64,000 nt of DNA, taken from contig JASKKH010000008.1 of the NCBI GenBank assembly GCA_030154265.1, positions 1 to 64,000 of the forward strand. The letters are read 5' to 3'. This document shows, in pieces, positions 55,703 through 64,000 of the stretch (the first letter of the stretch is position 1; each line of letters begins with the position of its first letter). The notes under the pieces were generated by a model that saw nothing but the letters and a program-made list of their open reading frames with translations, was not told the origin of the DNA and did no database searches. The position numbers and the translations under genes are program-made. This stretch comes from Clostridia bacterium. Lineage in GTDB: Bacteria; Bacillota; DSM-521; Neomoorellales; Neomoorellaceae.

Positions 55703-57904
55703 TTAACCAGCCATTAGTGCCGGTATACTCTCCCGCCATTTCTTCTCCATTTCCTCAACATCAACATCAAATACCTTATCACCATTTATGCAAACTTCCA
55801 GTGAATCACCACTACAATGACCTATTACTGCTACTGGTACTCCCTTTTCTTTAGCCATATTTAAAACCTTTTCCTTAGCCGCAGGAGGTACTGCTAATAA
55901 TATCCTCGATTGACTTTCACTAAAAAGAAGATAGTCGGGTCTAAGAGAGCTGTCCAGATTAACTCTGGCACCTAATTTCCCTGCTATGGCACTTTCGGCC
56001 AGAGTTATTGCCAATCCCCCTTCAGCACAATCATGAGCTGCTGTTACTAAACCTTCGGCAATGGCTTGCCTTGTCATCTCCTGAACGGCCACTTCTTTTT
56101 CTAAATCCAATTGTGGCGGTTTGCCAGCTACCTGATGGTGAATTACTTCTAGATATTCACTTCCCCCAATTTCGGGTAAAGTTTCTCCTAACAAGATTAA
56201 TACATCATTTTCATTTTGGAAAGCTAAAGAACAACGTTTTTCAATGTCTTTAATTAAACCGACCATACCTACAACCGGGGTAGGATAGACAGCTTTTTCC
56301 TTTATCTCATTGTAAAAGCTGACGTTACCACCAGTGACAGGTGTCTGTAGTGCCTTACATGCCTTGCTCATACCAATTACAGCTTGATAGAATTGCCATG
56401 CCACCTCAGGTTTTTCAGGGTTACCAAAGTTTAAGCAATTAGTTATCCCTAAAGGTTTTACTCCAGTACAAGAAAGGTTGCGTGCAGCTTCAGCCACAGC
56501 AATAGCTCCACCTAGTTCCGGGTCTAGGTAGCAATAACGGCCATTACCGTCTGTAGTTAGACCTAAACCCTTTTTAGTTCCCTTTACCCTGAGAATAGCA
56601 GCATCTCCACCCGGCCCTGCTACCGTATCAGTCCGCACCATGTAATCGTATTGACGGTATATCCACTCTTTACTTGCCAGGTTAGGAGAGGCTAAAAGCT
56701 CTAATAAAACTGCCCCATAATCTTTGGGTTCAGCAAGAGAACTAAAATCTTTTTCCTGTAATTCGTTAAGATAAGCCGGTCGTAAACGCTCACGCTCATA
56801 GACCGGGCATTCATCAGTTAATGCTTTGGCTGGGACCTCGGCAACTAATTCTCCATTGTCTTTAATACGCATAATCCCGTCTGCAGTAACTTTACCAATA
56901 GTTACAGCATCCAGGCCCCAACGCTCACAAATAGCCCTTACCTTTTCCTCAGAACCTTTTTTAGGTACCACTAGCATTCGTTCCTGAGATTCTGAAAGCA
57001 TGACCTCATAGGGTGTCATGCCTTCTTCTCGCCTTGGAACCAAGGCCACATCAATTTCCATACCCGTATTAGCCCTCGATGCCATTTCACAAGAGGAGCT
57101 GGTCAAGCCCGCAGCACCCATATCTTGCATACCGATAATTAAATCTTCTTTTATTATTTCAAGACTGGCCTCAATAAGAAGTTTCTCTCTAAAGGGATCA
57201 CCTACCTGAACTGAAGGCCGGCGTTCCTCAGAATCTTCACTTAACTCTTCAGAAGCAAAAGTTGCTCCATGGATTCCATCACGGCCAGTTTTAGCACCTA
57301 TAACCATAACGCTATTACCAACTCCGCTTGCTGTACCCCTACGAATATCCTTCTGGTTAATAAGTCCTACCGCCATGGCATTAACTAGTGGATTTCCTGC
57401 ATATGAACGGTCAAAATATACCTCTCCAGCTACAGTTGGTAAACCTAAACAGTTACCATAAAAGGAGATGCCTTCTACCACTCCATTCATAATATAGCGG
57501 GTACGAGGGTCATCTAAAGTACCAAACCGTAATGAGTCAAGGAGTGCAATAGGTCTTGCTCCCATGGTAAAAATATCTCTTACAATACCGCCAACACCTG
57601 TGGCAGAGCCTTGGAAAGGTTCAATAGCTGAAGGATGATTATGGCTTTCTATTTTGAAAACTACTGCTTGGCCATCACCTATATCTATAATTCCAGCATT
57701 CTCCCCAGGTCCCTGAAGGACCCAAGGAGCGTCAGTAGGAAACAATTTTAATACTGGACGAGAGTTTTTATAACCACAATGCTCCGACCACATAACCGAA
57801 AACATTCCGACTTCAACGTAATTTGGTTCCCTGCCTAAAATCTCTTTAATTTTTTCATATTCTTCATCGGTAAGTCCCATATTCCGGTAGACCTCAGGTT
57901 CCAT
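55703..57904 (-). CDS. purL: FGAM synthase large subunit (PurL, small type)
   Basis: Encodes 733 residues from the ATG at 57904, which has AGGAGG 8 bases upstream and lies 2 bases after the purQ stop; an upstream in-frame start would overlap pur[16 protein letters not shown] has the catalytic His; [20 protein letters not shown] and DGRDGI-type [14 protein letters not shown] loops follow, with a second pseudo-symmetric half. It requires PurQ and PurS, encoded just upstream. Confidence 0.96.
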   Translation of the reverse strand: MEPEVYRNMGLTDEEYEKIKEILGREPNYVEVGMFSVMWSEHCGYKNSRPVLKLFPTDAPWVLQGPGENAGIIDIGDGQAVVFKIESHNHPSAIEPFQGSATGVGGIVRDIFTMGARPIALLDSLRFGTLDDPRTRYIMNGVVEGISFYGNCLGLPTVAGEVYFDRSYAGNPLVNAMAVGLINQKDIRRGTASGVGNSVMVIGAKTGRDGIHGATFASEELSEDSEERRPSVQVGDPFREKLLIEASLEIIKEDLIIGMQDMGAAGLTSSSCEMASRANTGMEIDVALVPRREEGMTPYEVMLSESQERMLVVPKKGSEEKVRAICERWGLDAVTIGKVTADGIMRIKDNGELVAEVPAKALTDECPVYERERLRPAYLNELQEKDFSSLAEPKDYGAVLLELLASPNLASKEWIYRQYDYMVRTDTVAGPGGDAAILRVKGTKKGLGLTTDGNGRYCYLDPELGGAIAVAEAARNLSCTGVKPLGITNCLNFGNPEKPEVAWQFYQAVIGMSKACKALQTPVTGGNVSFYNEIKEKAVYPTPVVGMVGLIKDIEKRCSLAFQNENDVLILLGETLPEIGGSEYLEVIHHQVAGKPPQLDLEKEVAVQEMTRQAIAEGLVTAAHDCAEGGLAITLAESAIAGKLGARVNLDSSLRPDYLLFSESQSRILLAVPPAAKEKVLNMAKEKGVPVAVIGHCSGDSLEVCINGDKVFDVDVEEMEKKWRESIPALMAG

Positions 57905-57906
57905 GC

Positions 57907-58605
57907 CTATTTCCTCCTTTCCCACCACTCAACAATGGAAGCAAAAAGTTCACGGCCAGCAGTACCACCAAGAATGACCTCAGCGCAACGTTCTGGGTGC
58001 GGCATCATTCCTAAAACATTACCCTGTCGGTTAATAATCCCGGCAATGTTACCTACTGACCCATTGGGATTGGCCTCCTTTGTAACCTCTCCCGATGGGT
58101 CACAATAACGGAAAACAATTTGCTTGTTGGCTTCTAATTCTTTAAGTGTATCTTCATCTGCATAATAGTTACCTTCACCATGTGCAATTGGAATACTAAT
58201 GACTTGTCCTTTTTTAAACAGGTTAGTAAAAGGGGTTTCGTCATTTTCAACCCTTAAATTAGTATATTGGCAACGAAACTGTAAACAGTCATTACGCCGC
58301 ATGGCACCAGGTAATAGCCCTGCTTCTAATAGGATTTGAAACCCGTTACATATTCCAAGGACCAGTCCACCGGAATTTGCAAAGTCTATGACTGCTGGCA
58401 TAATCGGTGCAAAGCGTGCAATTGCCCCGCTCCTAAGATAGTCGCCATAGGAAAAACCGCCAGGTAATACCAAACAGTCATAACCCGATACTTCAGTATC
58501 ACCATGCCAGAGATAATCTACAGGTTTACCCAGGACTTCACTAATTACGTGATAAACGTCCTGATCACAGTTTGACCCCGGAAAAACAATAACGCCAAAT
58601 TTCAT
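57907..58605 (-). CDS. purQ: FGAM synthase glutaminase subunit
   Basis: Encodes 232 residues. Class I amidotransferase with [11 protein letters not shown] at the N-terminus, [16 protein letters not shown], nucleophile Cys in [16 protein letters not shown] (near residue 95), and the catalytic His-Glu in [10 protein letters not shown] near residue 208. Starts one base inside the purS stop (TAATG), and is followed 2 bases later by purL. Confidence 0.96.
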   Translation of the reverse strand: MKFGVIVFPGSNCDQDVYHVISEVLGKPVDYLWHGDTEVSGYDCLVLPGGFSYGDYLRSGAIARFAPIMPAVIDFANSGGLVLGICNGFQILLEAGLLPGAMRRNDCLQFRCQYTNLRVENDETPFTNLFKKGQVISIPIAHGEGNYYADEDTLKELEANKQIVFRYCDPSGEVTKEANPNGSVGNIAGIINRQGNVLGMMPHPERCAEVILGGTAGRELFASIVEWWERRK

Positions 58606-58856
58606 TATCGTTGTTCCTCCAGTGTATAGCGGTATTTTTCTATTACTGGATTAGCCAATAACCTCCGGCACATTTCATCTACCTTTTCTTCTGCATAACT
58701 TTTATCATCTGTATCTAGTTGGAGTTCAAGATATTTACCGACACGTACTGAAGTAACATCTTTATATCCCATTGCTTTGAGACCATTTCCTACGGCCTCT
58801 CCCTGAGGGTCAAGTACTCCAGGTTTTAAGGTTACATAGATTTTAGCTAATAACAT
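58605..58856 (-). CDS. purS: FGAM synthase PurS subunit
   Basis: Encodes 83 residues, the normal size. [20 protein letters not shown] and LEVDTDDK-type [20 protein letters not shown] are typical. PurS bridges PurL and PurQ in the trimeric complex. A 113-base gap separates it from purC; no element was recognised in it. Confidence 0.94.
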   Translation of the reverse strand: MLLAKIYVTLKPGVLDPQGEAVGNGLKAMGYKDVTSVRVGKYLELQLDTDDKSYAEEKVDEMCRRLLANPVIEKYRYTLEEQR

Positions 58857-58969
58857 ATTACTTATGCCCTCTTTCCATGGGGATTCGTTTGACCTTTTTA
58901 TTTAAGGATCTTTTGAGCCGTCATAAATCCTCAGGTTCCCCTGTATCTACTAAAATGACATTTAACTTT

Positions 58970-59686
58970 TTATTTAAGAATTTTTTGCACCCTGCTTAAA
59001 ACTTCTTCGTAGGCATCTTCTACGCCGCCAAGGTCACGACGGAAACGGTCCTTATCCAATTTCTCTCCACTGGTAATATCCCAGAAGCGACATGTATCAG
59101 GAGAAATTTCATCCGCTAAAATTACCTCGCCATGGTGTAAACCAAACTCAAGCTTAAAGTCTACCAGCGCAATATTTACCTGCTTAAATAAATCTGTCAA
59201 TATGCTATTTATTTTCCAAGCATAATCTTCTATTTTTTTAAGTTGTTCTTCGGTAGCCAGTTCAAGGGCTGCAATATGATACCTGTTAATCATGGGATCG
59301 TGAAGCTCATCTGATTTATAACAAAACTCTAAAATAGTTTTTTTAAGTTTTGTTCCTTCTGGTAATCCTACACGGTCCGCTAAACTTCCAGCTACAATGT
59401 TCCGAGCTATTACTTCAATTGGGATGATTTTTACTGCCTTAACCAGCATTTCGCGAGGGCTTATTTGTTTAATAAAATGGGTAGGAATTCCTTCACTTGC
59501 TAATTTCTTAAAAAGTAAGGCTGATAAAGTGTTGTTAATCTCGCCCTTACGGCAAATTGTCCCTTTTTTAAGTCCATCAAAAGCAGTTGCATCATCTTTG
59601 TATTCCACAAGATATTGATCCGGGTCACTTGTCCGATAAATCTTTTTAGCCTTACCTTCATACAAAAATTCTTTCTTTAATTCCAT
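58970..59686 (-). CDS. purC: SAICAR synthase
   Basis: Encodes 238 residues. [20 protein letters not shown] at the N-terminus, [15 protein letters not shown], the VEVIARN-type [15 protein letters not shown] segment, and LVDFKLEFG followed by [14 protein letters not shown] are characteristic. It couples aspartate to CAIR with ATP. The TTCGG-type ribosome site AGGAGAGCC precedes the ATG. Confidence 0.96.
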   Translation of the reverse strand: MELKKEFLYEGKAKKIYRTSDPDQYLVEYKDDATAFDGLKKGTICRKGEINNTLSALLFKKLASEGIPTHFIKQISPREMLVKAVKIIPIEVIARNIVAGSLADRVGLPEGTKLKKTILEFCYKSDELHDPMINRYHIAALELATEEQLKKIEDYAWKINSILTDLFKQVNIALVDFKLEFGLHHGEVILADEISPDTCRFWDITSGEKLDKDRFRRDLGGVEDAYEEVLSRVQKILK

Positions 59687-59709
59687 TTTGGCTCTCCTCC
59701 TTGTTCCCC

Positions 59710-61005
59710 TTATTCTAATCCTGCACGTTTAAAAATGTAATCAACATGACGTACGTAATAATCATAATTAAAGATTTCGTCTACTTCCTCGGGAGTTAAG
59801 TGCTCCATAATATCCTTATCATTTAAAATTAATTCCTTAAAGGGTTGGTGAGTTTTCCAGGACTCAAGAGCATTTCGCTGGACCAGGGTATATGCAGTTT
59901 CCCTTAAAATTCCTTTGTCGACGAGTGCTAATAACAGACGCTGTGAAAATACTAATCCATGCGTACCTTCTAAGTTACGAAGCATATTCTCTGGATAAAC
60001 AGTTAACCCTGCAATTATATCTGTAAATTTAACCAAAATATAGTACATAAGTATAGTACTATCGGGGATAATAACCCTCTCAACTGAAGAGTGGGTAAGA
60101 TCTCTTTCATGCCAGAGAGCTACATTTTCTAATGCTGCCAAGGCATTACCCCTTAAAACCCTGGCTAAGCCTGCCATTCTTTCGGACATCATTGGGTTCC
60201 GTTTATGGGGCATTGCTGAGGAACCTTTTTGCCCTTTTGCGAAGGGCTCTTCTACCTCCAAAATATCGGTACGCTGAAGGTTTCTTATTTCTGTGGCCAT
60301 TTTCTCTATGGAACTACCAATGACCGCCAATGTGGTTAAAAACTGAGCATGGCGATCTCGCTGGATTATTTGGGTGGATACTTTGGCTGGTTTTAATCTT
60401 AAGCGTTTACAGACGTGTTCTTCAACTCGGGGGTCGATATTGGCAAAAGTACCAACGGCACCGGAAATTTTACCTACACTAATCATATCTTTAGCTTGTT
60501 CCAAACGTGTTATATTCCTGTCCATTTCCTCAACCCAAAGAGCCATCTTCAACCCAAAAGTAATAGGTTCAGCATGAACACCGTGAGTACGACCGGTCAT
60601 TATTGTGTATTTGTGTTCCAATGCTTTTTTAACTAATTCTTCGCGTAACTTTTTTAATTTTTCCATAATGAGCTCGGTAGCATCACGCATTTGAACAGCT
60701 AAAGACGTGTCAAGTACGTCAGATGATGTCATACCTAAATGAATATATTTTGATGCATCGCCAACTTTCTCAGCTACTGCTGTTAAGAAAGCTATGACAT
60801 CATGATGGACGGTTTCTTCAATTTCATTAATTCGATCTATCTCAAAATCTGCTTTAGCCTTTATATCAGCCAAGGCTTCTTTAGGAATTTTACCCAACTC
60901 GGCCCAAGCTTCACAAGCAGCTATTTCTATGTTCAACCAGGTGCGGAACTTATGTTCTTGTTCCCATATACGACCTATTTCAGGTAGGGTATAACGTTCA
61001 ATCAT
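59710..61005 (-). CDS. purB: Adenylosuccinate lyase
   Basis: Encodes 431 residues of the fumarase/aspartase superfamily. The signature [12 protein letters not shown] lies near residue 262; [15 protein letters not shown] near 140 contains the catalytic His; [12 protein letters not shown] near 86 is the third conserved block. It acts on SAICAR and on adenylosuccinate, releasing fumarate, which the fumarase at 62-63.5 kb could use. It starts directly after the purE stop. Confidence 0.96.
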   Translation of the reverse strand: MIERYTLPEIGRIWEQEHKFRTWLNIEIAACEAWAELGKIPKEALADIKAKADFEIDRINEIEETVHHDVIAFLTAVAEKVGDASKYIHLGMTSSDVLDTSLAVQMRDATELIMEKLKKLREELVKKALEHKYTIMTGRTHGVHAEPITFGLKMALWVEEMDRNITRLEQAKDMISVGKISGAVGTFANIDPRVEEHVCKRLRLKPAKVSTQIIQRDRHAQFLTTLAVIGSSIEKMATEIRNLQRTDILEVEEPFAKGQKGSSAMPHKRNPMMSERMAGLARVLRGNALAALENVALWHERDLTHSSVERVIIPDSTILMYYILVKFTDIIAGLTVYPENMLRNLEGTHGLVFSQRLLLALVDKGILRETAYTLVQRNALESWKTHQPFKELILNDKDIMEHLTPEEVDEIFNYDYYVRHVDYIFKRAGLE

Positions 61006-61530
61006 TTATTTCTTCTCCTCCCTCAAATACCTTTCAACACCTAACTCCTGGAGCTTCGCATCTTTTGCTGCTACGCCACTGGCTAGTTCTTCTTTATAAG
61101 CAGCCAATTTTTCCTGAAGTTCTTTATCACTTGTCCCAATAATTTGGGCAGCTAAAATTGCCGCATTCGCTGCACCGTTGATAGCTACTGTTGCTACTGG
61201 TACACCCTTCGGCATCTGAACCATGGAGTAAAGTGAATCGACCCCCCCAAGGGTAGGTGTTTGAATGGGAACAGCAATGACCGGCAATGTTGTTACAGCT
61301 GCCAGAACCCCTCCTAAATGAGCTGCCCCCCCAGCACCGGCAATGAGTACCTTAATACCTCTGCTAACAGCATTTCGAGCATAGTCCAGGGCTGCATCCG
61401 GCGAACGGTGAGCTGACAAGATTTTTACTTCATATGGTACATTAAATTTTTCAAGCATATTAACAGCTTGTACCATAATCGGTAAATCAGAATCACTTCC
61501 CATTACAATACCTACTTGAACCTGCTTCAT
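61006..61530 (-). CDS. purE: N5-CAIR mutase (PurE)
   Basis: Encodes 174 residues. The N-terminal GIVMGSDSDLPIM loop, catalytic LSAHRSPDAA and the GVDSLYSMVQMPKGVPVATV block resemble class I PurE, which rearranges N5-CAIR. Class I enzymes need PurK, and no purK lies in this window. It is the first gene after the riboswitch leader; GGGGGAG lies 7 bases before the ATG. Confidence 0.93.
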   Translation of the reverse strand: MKQVQVGIVMGSDSDLPIMVQAVNMLEKFNVPYEVKILSAHRSPDAALDYARNAVSRGIKVLIAGAGGAAHLGGVLAAVTTLPVIAVPIQTPTLGGVDSLYSMVQMPKGVPVATVAINGAANAAILAAQIIGTSDKELQEKLAAYKEELASGVAAKDAKLQELGVERYLREEKK

Positions 61531-61595
61531 AATTTAACTCCCCCCAAAAAAATTTTTTTACTTTAGCTTTCTTTATTTATGTACCATTTATACCC

Positions 61596-61649
61596 AAAAA
61601 ACAATAACCCAGGTGGGTAGGTAACAACACTGAAACCTACCCGCCTGGG
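61596..61649 (-). terminator. Leader terminator (expression platform) of the purine operon
   Basis: On the minus strand CCCAGGCGGGTAGGT and ACCTACCCACCTGGG form a ~14-bp stem with a 12-base loop, then TTATTGTTTTTT. The 5' arm overlaps the final GCCCAGGCGGGTA of the PRPP-type aptamer, so folding of the aptamer and of the terminator are mutually exclusive. Confidence 0.9.
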
Positions 61650-61740
61650 CTTTTATCCCTCCGGTGTAGCACATTAATATGTGCCTGTACCACTCGGTCC
61701 TGTCCACAGCATAACTGTGCGGAACCCTGAGGTACACTTT
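61636..61740 (-). promoter_or_regulatory. PRPP-type riboswitch aptamer (ykkC class, subtype 2)
   Basis: The minus strand carries the ykkC-class landmarks in order: AAAGTGTACCTCAGGGTTCC, a GCACAG/CTGTG hairpin, GGACCGAGTGGTACAGG, a GCACAT/ATGTGC hairpin, CTACACCGGAGGGATAAAAG and CCCAGGCGGG. Subtype 2 RNAs of this class bind ppGpp or PRPP; the purine operon downstream and the guanine aptamer in front argue for PRPP. GTACC near 61735-61731 can pair with the GGGTA at its 3' end to form P1. Ligand choice depends on single bases and is inferred. Confidence 0.87.
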
Positions 61741-61742
61741 CA

Positions 61743-61812
61743 GGCTGTAGCCAGGGCAATTTACGGTTGCCCGGTAGATACTTGTGAGCCATATTCCCAC
61801 AATAATACAGTC
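61743..61812 (-). promoter_or_regulatory. Purine riboswitch aptamer, guanine class
   Basis: P1 is CTGTA/TACAG; P2 is TTGTGGG/CTCACAA closing loop AATATGG; J2/3 is TATCTACC; P3 is GGGCAA/TTGCCC closing loop CCGTAAA. Both loops match the kissing loops of the xpt aptamer. J3/1 reads TGGCTAC: the C at the specificity position predicts guanine-type ligands (U would mean adenine). J3/1 is one base longer than usual and has G instead of the common A before the C. Confidence 0.9.
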
Positions 61813-61842
61813 CGCATTACCAAATATTATTTTGTCGAATCC

Positions 61843-61871
61843 ATAATAACAAAAGGAGTATAACCTGTCAA
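61843..61871 (-). promoter_or_regulatory. Sigma-A promoter of the purine operon
   Basis: TTGACA (61871-61866), a 17-base spacer, and TATTAT (61848-61843) on the minus strand. Transcription would start near 61836, about 25 bases before the guanine aptamer. No PurBox (PurR site) was recognised around it. Confidence 0.85.
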
Positions 61872-61952
61872 CAACTTAAATACATTCCCACTCACATTAA
61901 CTCAGGATACCTTTTAAGTTATTTTTAAAATAGTTTGAAAATTTAATTGGTA

Positions 61953-61987
61953 GAAAAAGGCAACACCCGTATCTCAGAATGTTGCCT
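61953..61987 (-). terminator. Terminator of the fumarase operon
   Basis: AGGCAACA/TGTTGCCT stem with a 14-base loop, then TTTTTC on the minus strand, 108 bases past the fumarase beta stop. Confidence 0.78.
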
Positions 61988-62094
61988 AATTATATAGTGG
62001 GAGGAAATTTTTAAGTTAATCACTATATAAGTGTAACTTAGCTCATTTAATCTTCTTATTATATTATAAGCTATAGTTAAGGTATTTTCTACTA

Positions 62095-62634
62095 TTATTT
62101 TTTTAATGCAATGTCATAGGCATTGTTACCTTCACTGTCAATGCCGACAATGACAGGTAGGTCTTCAACTTCAAAACGATAGATAGCCTCACAGCCTAAA
62201 TCTTCGTAGGCCATGCATTCTACTTTCTTAATTTTTGTTGCAAGTAATGCACCTGCGCCACCGACGCCTACAAAGTAGACCGCACCATTTCTCTTAATGG
62301 CTTCAACAACTTCCGGGCTGCGTTGCCCTTTACCAATCATACCAATTAATCCGAATTCGTCTAAAGTTGTAGGAGCATATTTGTCCATACGTCCACTGGT
62401 AGTTGGGCCAGCAGCACCGACTACCTTTCCAGGTTTAGCCGGACAGGGTCCAACATAGTAAATAATTTGACCTTTTAAATCTACAGGCAGCTTCTCACCT
62501 TTACTATGAGCTTCTACCATCCTTTTATGGGCAGCATCTCTAGCAGTATAGATTACACCTGATATGCTAACCTGGTCGCCAACCTTCAACTTTTTAACTT
62601 CTTCAGGACTAATGGGAGTAGTTAGTTTAATCAT
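62095..62634 (-). CDS. fumB: Class I fumarate hydratase, beta subunit (two-subunit type)
   Basis: Encodes 179 residues matching the C-terminal domain of class I fumarases and L-tartrate dehydratase beta chains. VSGVIYTARDAAHKRMVEAH, VGPCPAKPGKVVGAAGPTTS and GRMDKYAP are substrate-binding blocks. With the alpha subunit it hydrates fumarate to malate. It lies 15 bases downstream of the alpha gene. L-tartrate dehydratase is an alternative, but the neighbouring reductase subunit favours fumarase. Gene naming for split class I fumarases varies. Confidence 0.85.
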   Translation of the reverse strand: MIKLTTPISPEEVKKLKVGDQVSISGVIYTARDAAHKRMVEAHSKGEKLPVDLKGQIIYYVGPCPAKPGKVVGAAGPTTSGRMDKYAPTTLDEFGLIGMIGKGQRSPEVVEAIKRNGAVYFVGVGGAGALLATKIKKVECMAYEDLGCEAIYRFEVEDLPVIVGIDSEGNNAYDIALKK

Positions 62635-62649
62635 TGATACCTCACCTCT

Positions 62650-63492
62650 TTAAAGTACTGCTTCAGCATGTCTGGATGCATGACAATTGATGTTTACAGC
62701 TACCGGCAGGGCCCCGATATGGCAAGGGGCAACTTCTACATGGACATCTAAAGCAGTAGTACGTCCGCCTAGACCTTGAGGTCCGAGGCCTATATTGTTT
62801 ACAGCTTCAATTAGCTCTTCTTCTAATTCAGCCACATGAGGAAGTGGATTTTTCTGGCCCAAAGGACGTAGTAAGGCTTTTTTAGCAATATAACCTGCTC
62901 TTTCTAAGTTACCGCCTATCCCTACTCCAACTACTATAGGAGGACAGGGATTGGGACCTGCTGCTTTAACTGACTCCAGAACAAAGTTAACAATACCTTC
63001 TTTACCATCAGCGGGTTTTAACATCTTTAGAGTAGACATGTTCTCAGAACCAGTGCCTTTAGGTGCAACAATAATCTTGAGGTTATCGCCAGGTACAATT
63101 TCTGTATGAATTATAGCTGGGGTATTGTCACCTGTATTTTTACGAAGGAGTGGATCACTAACAACAGATTTTCTTAAATAACCATTGGTGTAACCATTTC
63201 GTACCCCTTCATTAATAGCATCATACAGGTCACCACCAATAAGCCGTACATCTTGACCAAGTTCCAAGAATACAACAGCTACACCTGTATCCTGGCAAAT
63301 TGCTTCACCAGTGTCAGCAGCAAGCTTTGCGTTTTCCTCAAGCATTTTGAGGATATCCTTTGCTAAGGGTGAATTTTCTTTTGAAATGGCGTCATCCATA
63401 ACCTGCCACCAGTCATTACCCAAAGTAGTACAGGCCTTAATACAAAGTTCCTCAACTACTTTTGTAATGTCTTGAACATTGATTTCTTTCAT
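62650..63492 (-). CDS. fumA: Class I fumarate hydratase, alpha subunit (two-subunit type)
   Basis: Encodes 280 residues from the ATG at 63492; the AGGGG site 8 bases upstream overlaps an in-frame GTG at 63501 that is therefore not used. The oxygen-sensitive [4Fe-4S] cluster ligands are Cys in EAICQDTGVAVVF (near residue 60), Cys in NPCPPIVVGVGIGG and a late Cys in HVEVAPCHIGALPVAVNINC. Together with the beta subunit it makes an iron-sulfur fumarase suited to anaerobes. It is 14 bases downstream of the Fe-S reductase gene. Confidence 0.87.
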   Translation of the reverse strand: MKEINVQDITKVVEELCIKACTTLGNDWWQVMDDAISKENSPLAKDILKMLEENAKLAADTGEAICQDTGVAVVFLELGQDVRLIGGDLYDAINEGVRNGYTNGYLRKSVVSDPLLRKNTGDNTPAIIHTEIVPGDNLKIIVAPKGTGSENMSTLKMLKPADGKEGIVNFVLESVKAAGPNPCPPIVVGVGIGGNLERAGYIAKKALLRPLGQKNPLPHVAELEEELIEAVNNIGLGPQGLGGRTTALDVHVEVAPCHIGALPVAVNINCHASRHAEAVL

Positions 63493-63506
63493 TCCGTACA
63501 CCCCTT

Positions 63507-64000
63507 TTATCTTCTACCTTTTTTACCCTTACCGTTACCTCTACCATTAGTTCTTGCACCTTTTACTGTTGGTGCAGGAGCGTCCGGTATATCGGGTCTA
63601 CGATTTTTCGGTAGTGGACCTGCATAATCAGAATATTCTTTACGGCTGCCAAATATGCTGTGCCGTTTTAGCAACTGAATAGCCATGGCCGGGTCAACAC
63701 CCTTCGGACATGCATCAGAGCAAGCACCAGCCATATGACAACGCCATATTCCCTCAAAAGTATCGACAATTTGGAAACGTGCATTACCAGCTCTATCCCT
63801 GGAGTCAGTATTATAGCGGAATGCCTGAGCAAGTGCCTGAGGTCCAAGGAAATTAGTATCGGTAGCCATAGTAGGACATGCCGCAAGACAGCATCCACAT
63901 TTAAGGCAATAGTTAAATTGGAGGTACTGCTCCAACTGGGCTACTGACTGAATATATTCTTTGGTTGGATTAGAAGTAGCCTTCTCTGAAATGATATAAG
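63507..64000 (-). CDS. Succinate dehydrogenase/fumarate reductase iron-sulfur subunit, C-terminal part (runs off the window)
   Basis: The frame is open to the right edge and has no stop or start there, so only the last ~164 residues are visible. It contains the C-terminal ferredoxin-like domain of SdhB/FrdB: CLKCGCCLAACPTM for one cluster and CHMAGACSDACPKGVDP for the [3Fe-4S]/[4Fe-4S] pair. The C-terminus ends in an unusual Gly/Lys/Arg/Asn-rich tail (NGRGNGKGKKGRR). The preceding [2Fe-2S] domain is outside. TfrB-type reductase subunits are an alternative. It is cotranscribed with the fumarase genes. Confidence 0.85.
   Translation of the reverse strand, partial: YIISEKATSNPTKEYIQSVAQLEQYLQFNYCLKCGCCLAACPTMATDTNFLGPQALAQAFRYNTDSRDRAGNARFQIVDTFEGIWRCHMAGACSDACPKGVDPAMAIQLLKRHSIFGSRKEYSDYAGPLPKNRRPDIPDAPAPTVKGARTNGRGNGKGKKGRR

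Noticed and set aside
61588-61863. Open frames on both strands in the purE leader (about 60-70 codons each)
   Set aside because: They have no ribosome sites and cover exactly the two aptamers and the terminator; base pairing explains the conservation of this stretch.

Overview
The window reads as a chromosomal segment of an anaerobic, endospore-forming Clostridia-type Firmicute, probably Peptococcaceae/Desulfotomaculales-like. This is inferred from a low to moderate GC content, strong AGGAGG-type ribosome binding sites with frequent TTG and GTG starts, a spore germinant-receptor operon, a CotF-like coat protein, oxygen-sensitive two-subunit serine dehydratase and class I fumarase, GatCAB, and a TrpR-family regulator beside the his operon. 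I see no rRNA, tRNA, CRISPR array or prophage.

Layout. 1-2.4 kb: a transposase tail, rlmD and a CPBP protease. 2.5-11.4 kb: a glycogen-like polysaccharide and sugar-nucleotide cluster (DUF4912 protein, GH57 branching enzyme, mannose-1-P guanylyltransferase/phosphomannomutase fusion, GT4 synthase, galT, a lone starch-binding module) with a dead TnpB inside it. 11.4-16 kb: a homocitrate-synthase-like enzyme, lipM, gcvH, a previously unlisted gutted gcvT remnant, and sdaAB/sdaAA. 16-20.5 kb: a nucleoside-type BMP ABC transporter whose binding-protein gene is cut and joined out of frame to the 5' end of trkA. 20.6-24.3 kb: an aminotransferase, a UbiA-type prenyltransferase, pgpA and an XRE-cupin regulator. 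24.6-33 kb: ppaX, gatBAC, ligA, pcrA. 33-37.5 kb: small and unknown genes, a MITE-like repeat, ogt, a coat protein, and a chemoreceptor with its Cache domain at the C-terminus. 37.7-45 kb: hisZGDBHAF-IE under an upstream yerC/hisR-type regulator with visible repeat operators. 45.2-49.6 kb: a gerKABC operon plus a 58-residue two-helix D-type subunit. 49.7-61.9 kb: an eleven-gene purine operon (purE-B-C-S-Q-L-F-M-N-H-D, transcribed leftwards). 62-64 kb: fumarase and an Fe-S reductase subunit running off the window.

The most interesting element is the leader of the purine operon (61.59-61.87 kb). A consensus sigma-A promoter is followed by a guanine-class purine aptamer, immediately followed by a ykkC-class aptamer of the PRPP type, and a terminator whose 5' arm overlaps the 3' end of that aptamer. 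This is a tandem guanine/PRPP riboswitch logic gate: PRPP would favour read-through and guanine would oppose it. The arrangement is known from other Firmicutes, but here the guanine aptamer has an atypical J3/1 junction.

A second theme is gene decay by internal deletion: gcvT has lost its middle, trkA and the BMP gene are joined mid-gene, and TnpB carries a stop codon and a truncated end. PRPP recurs as a metabolite: it is made into purines and histidine by operons here and is the likely donor for the UbiA-family enzyme.
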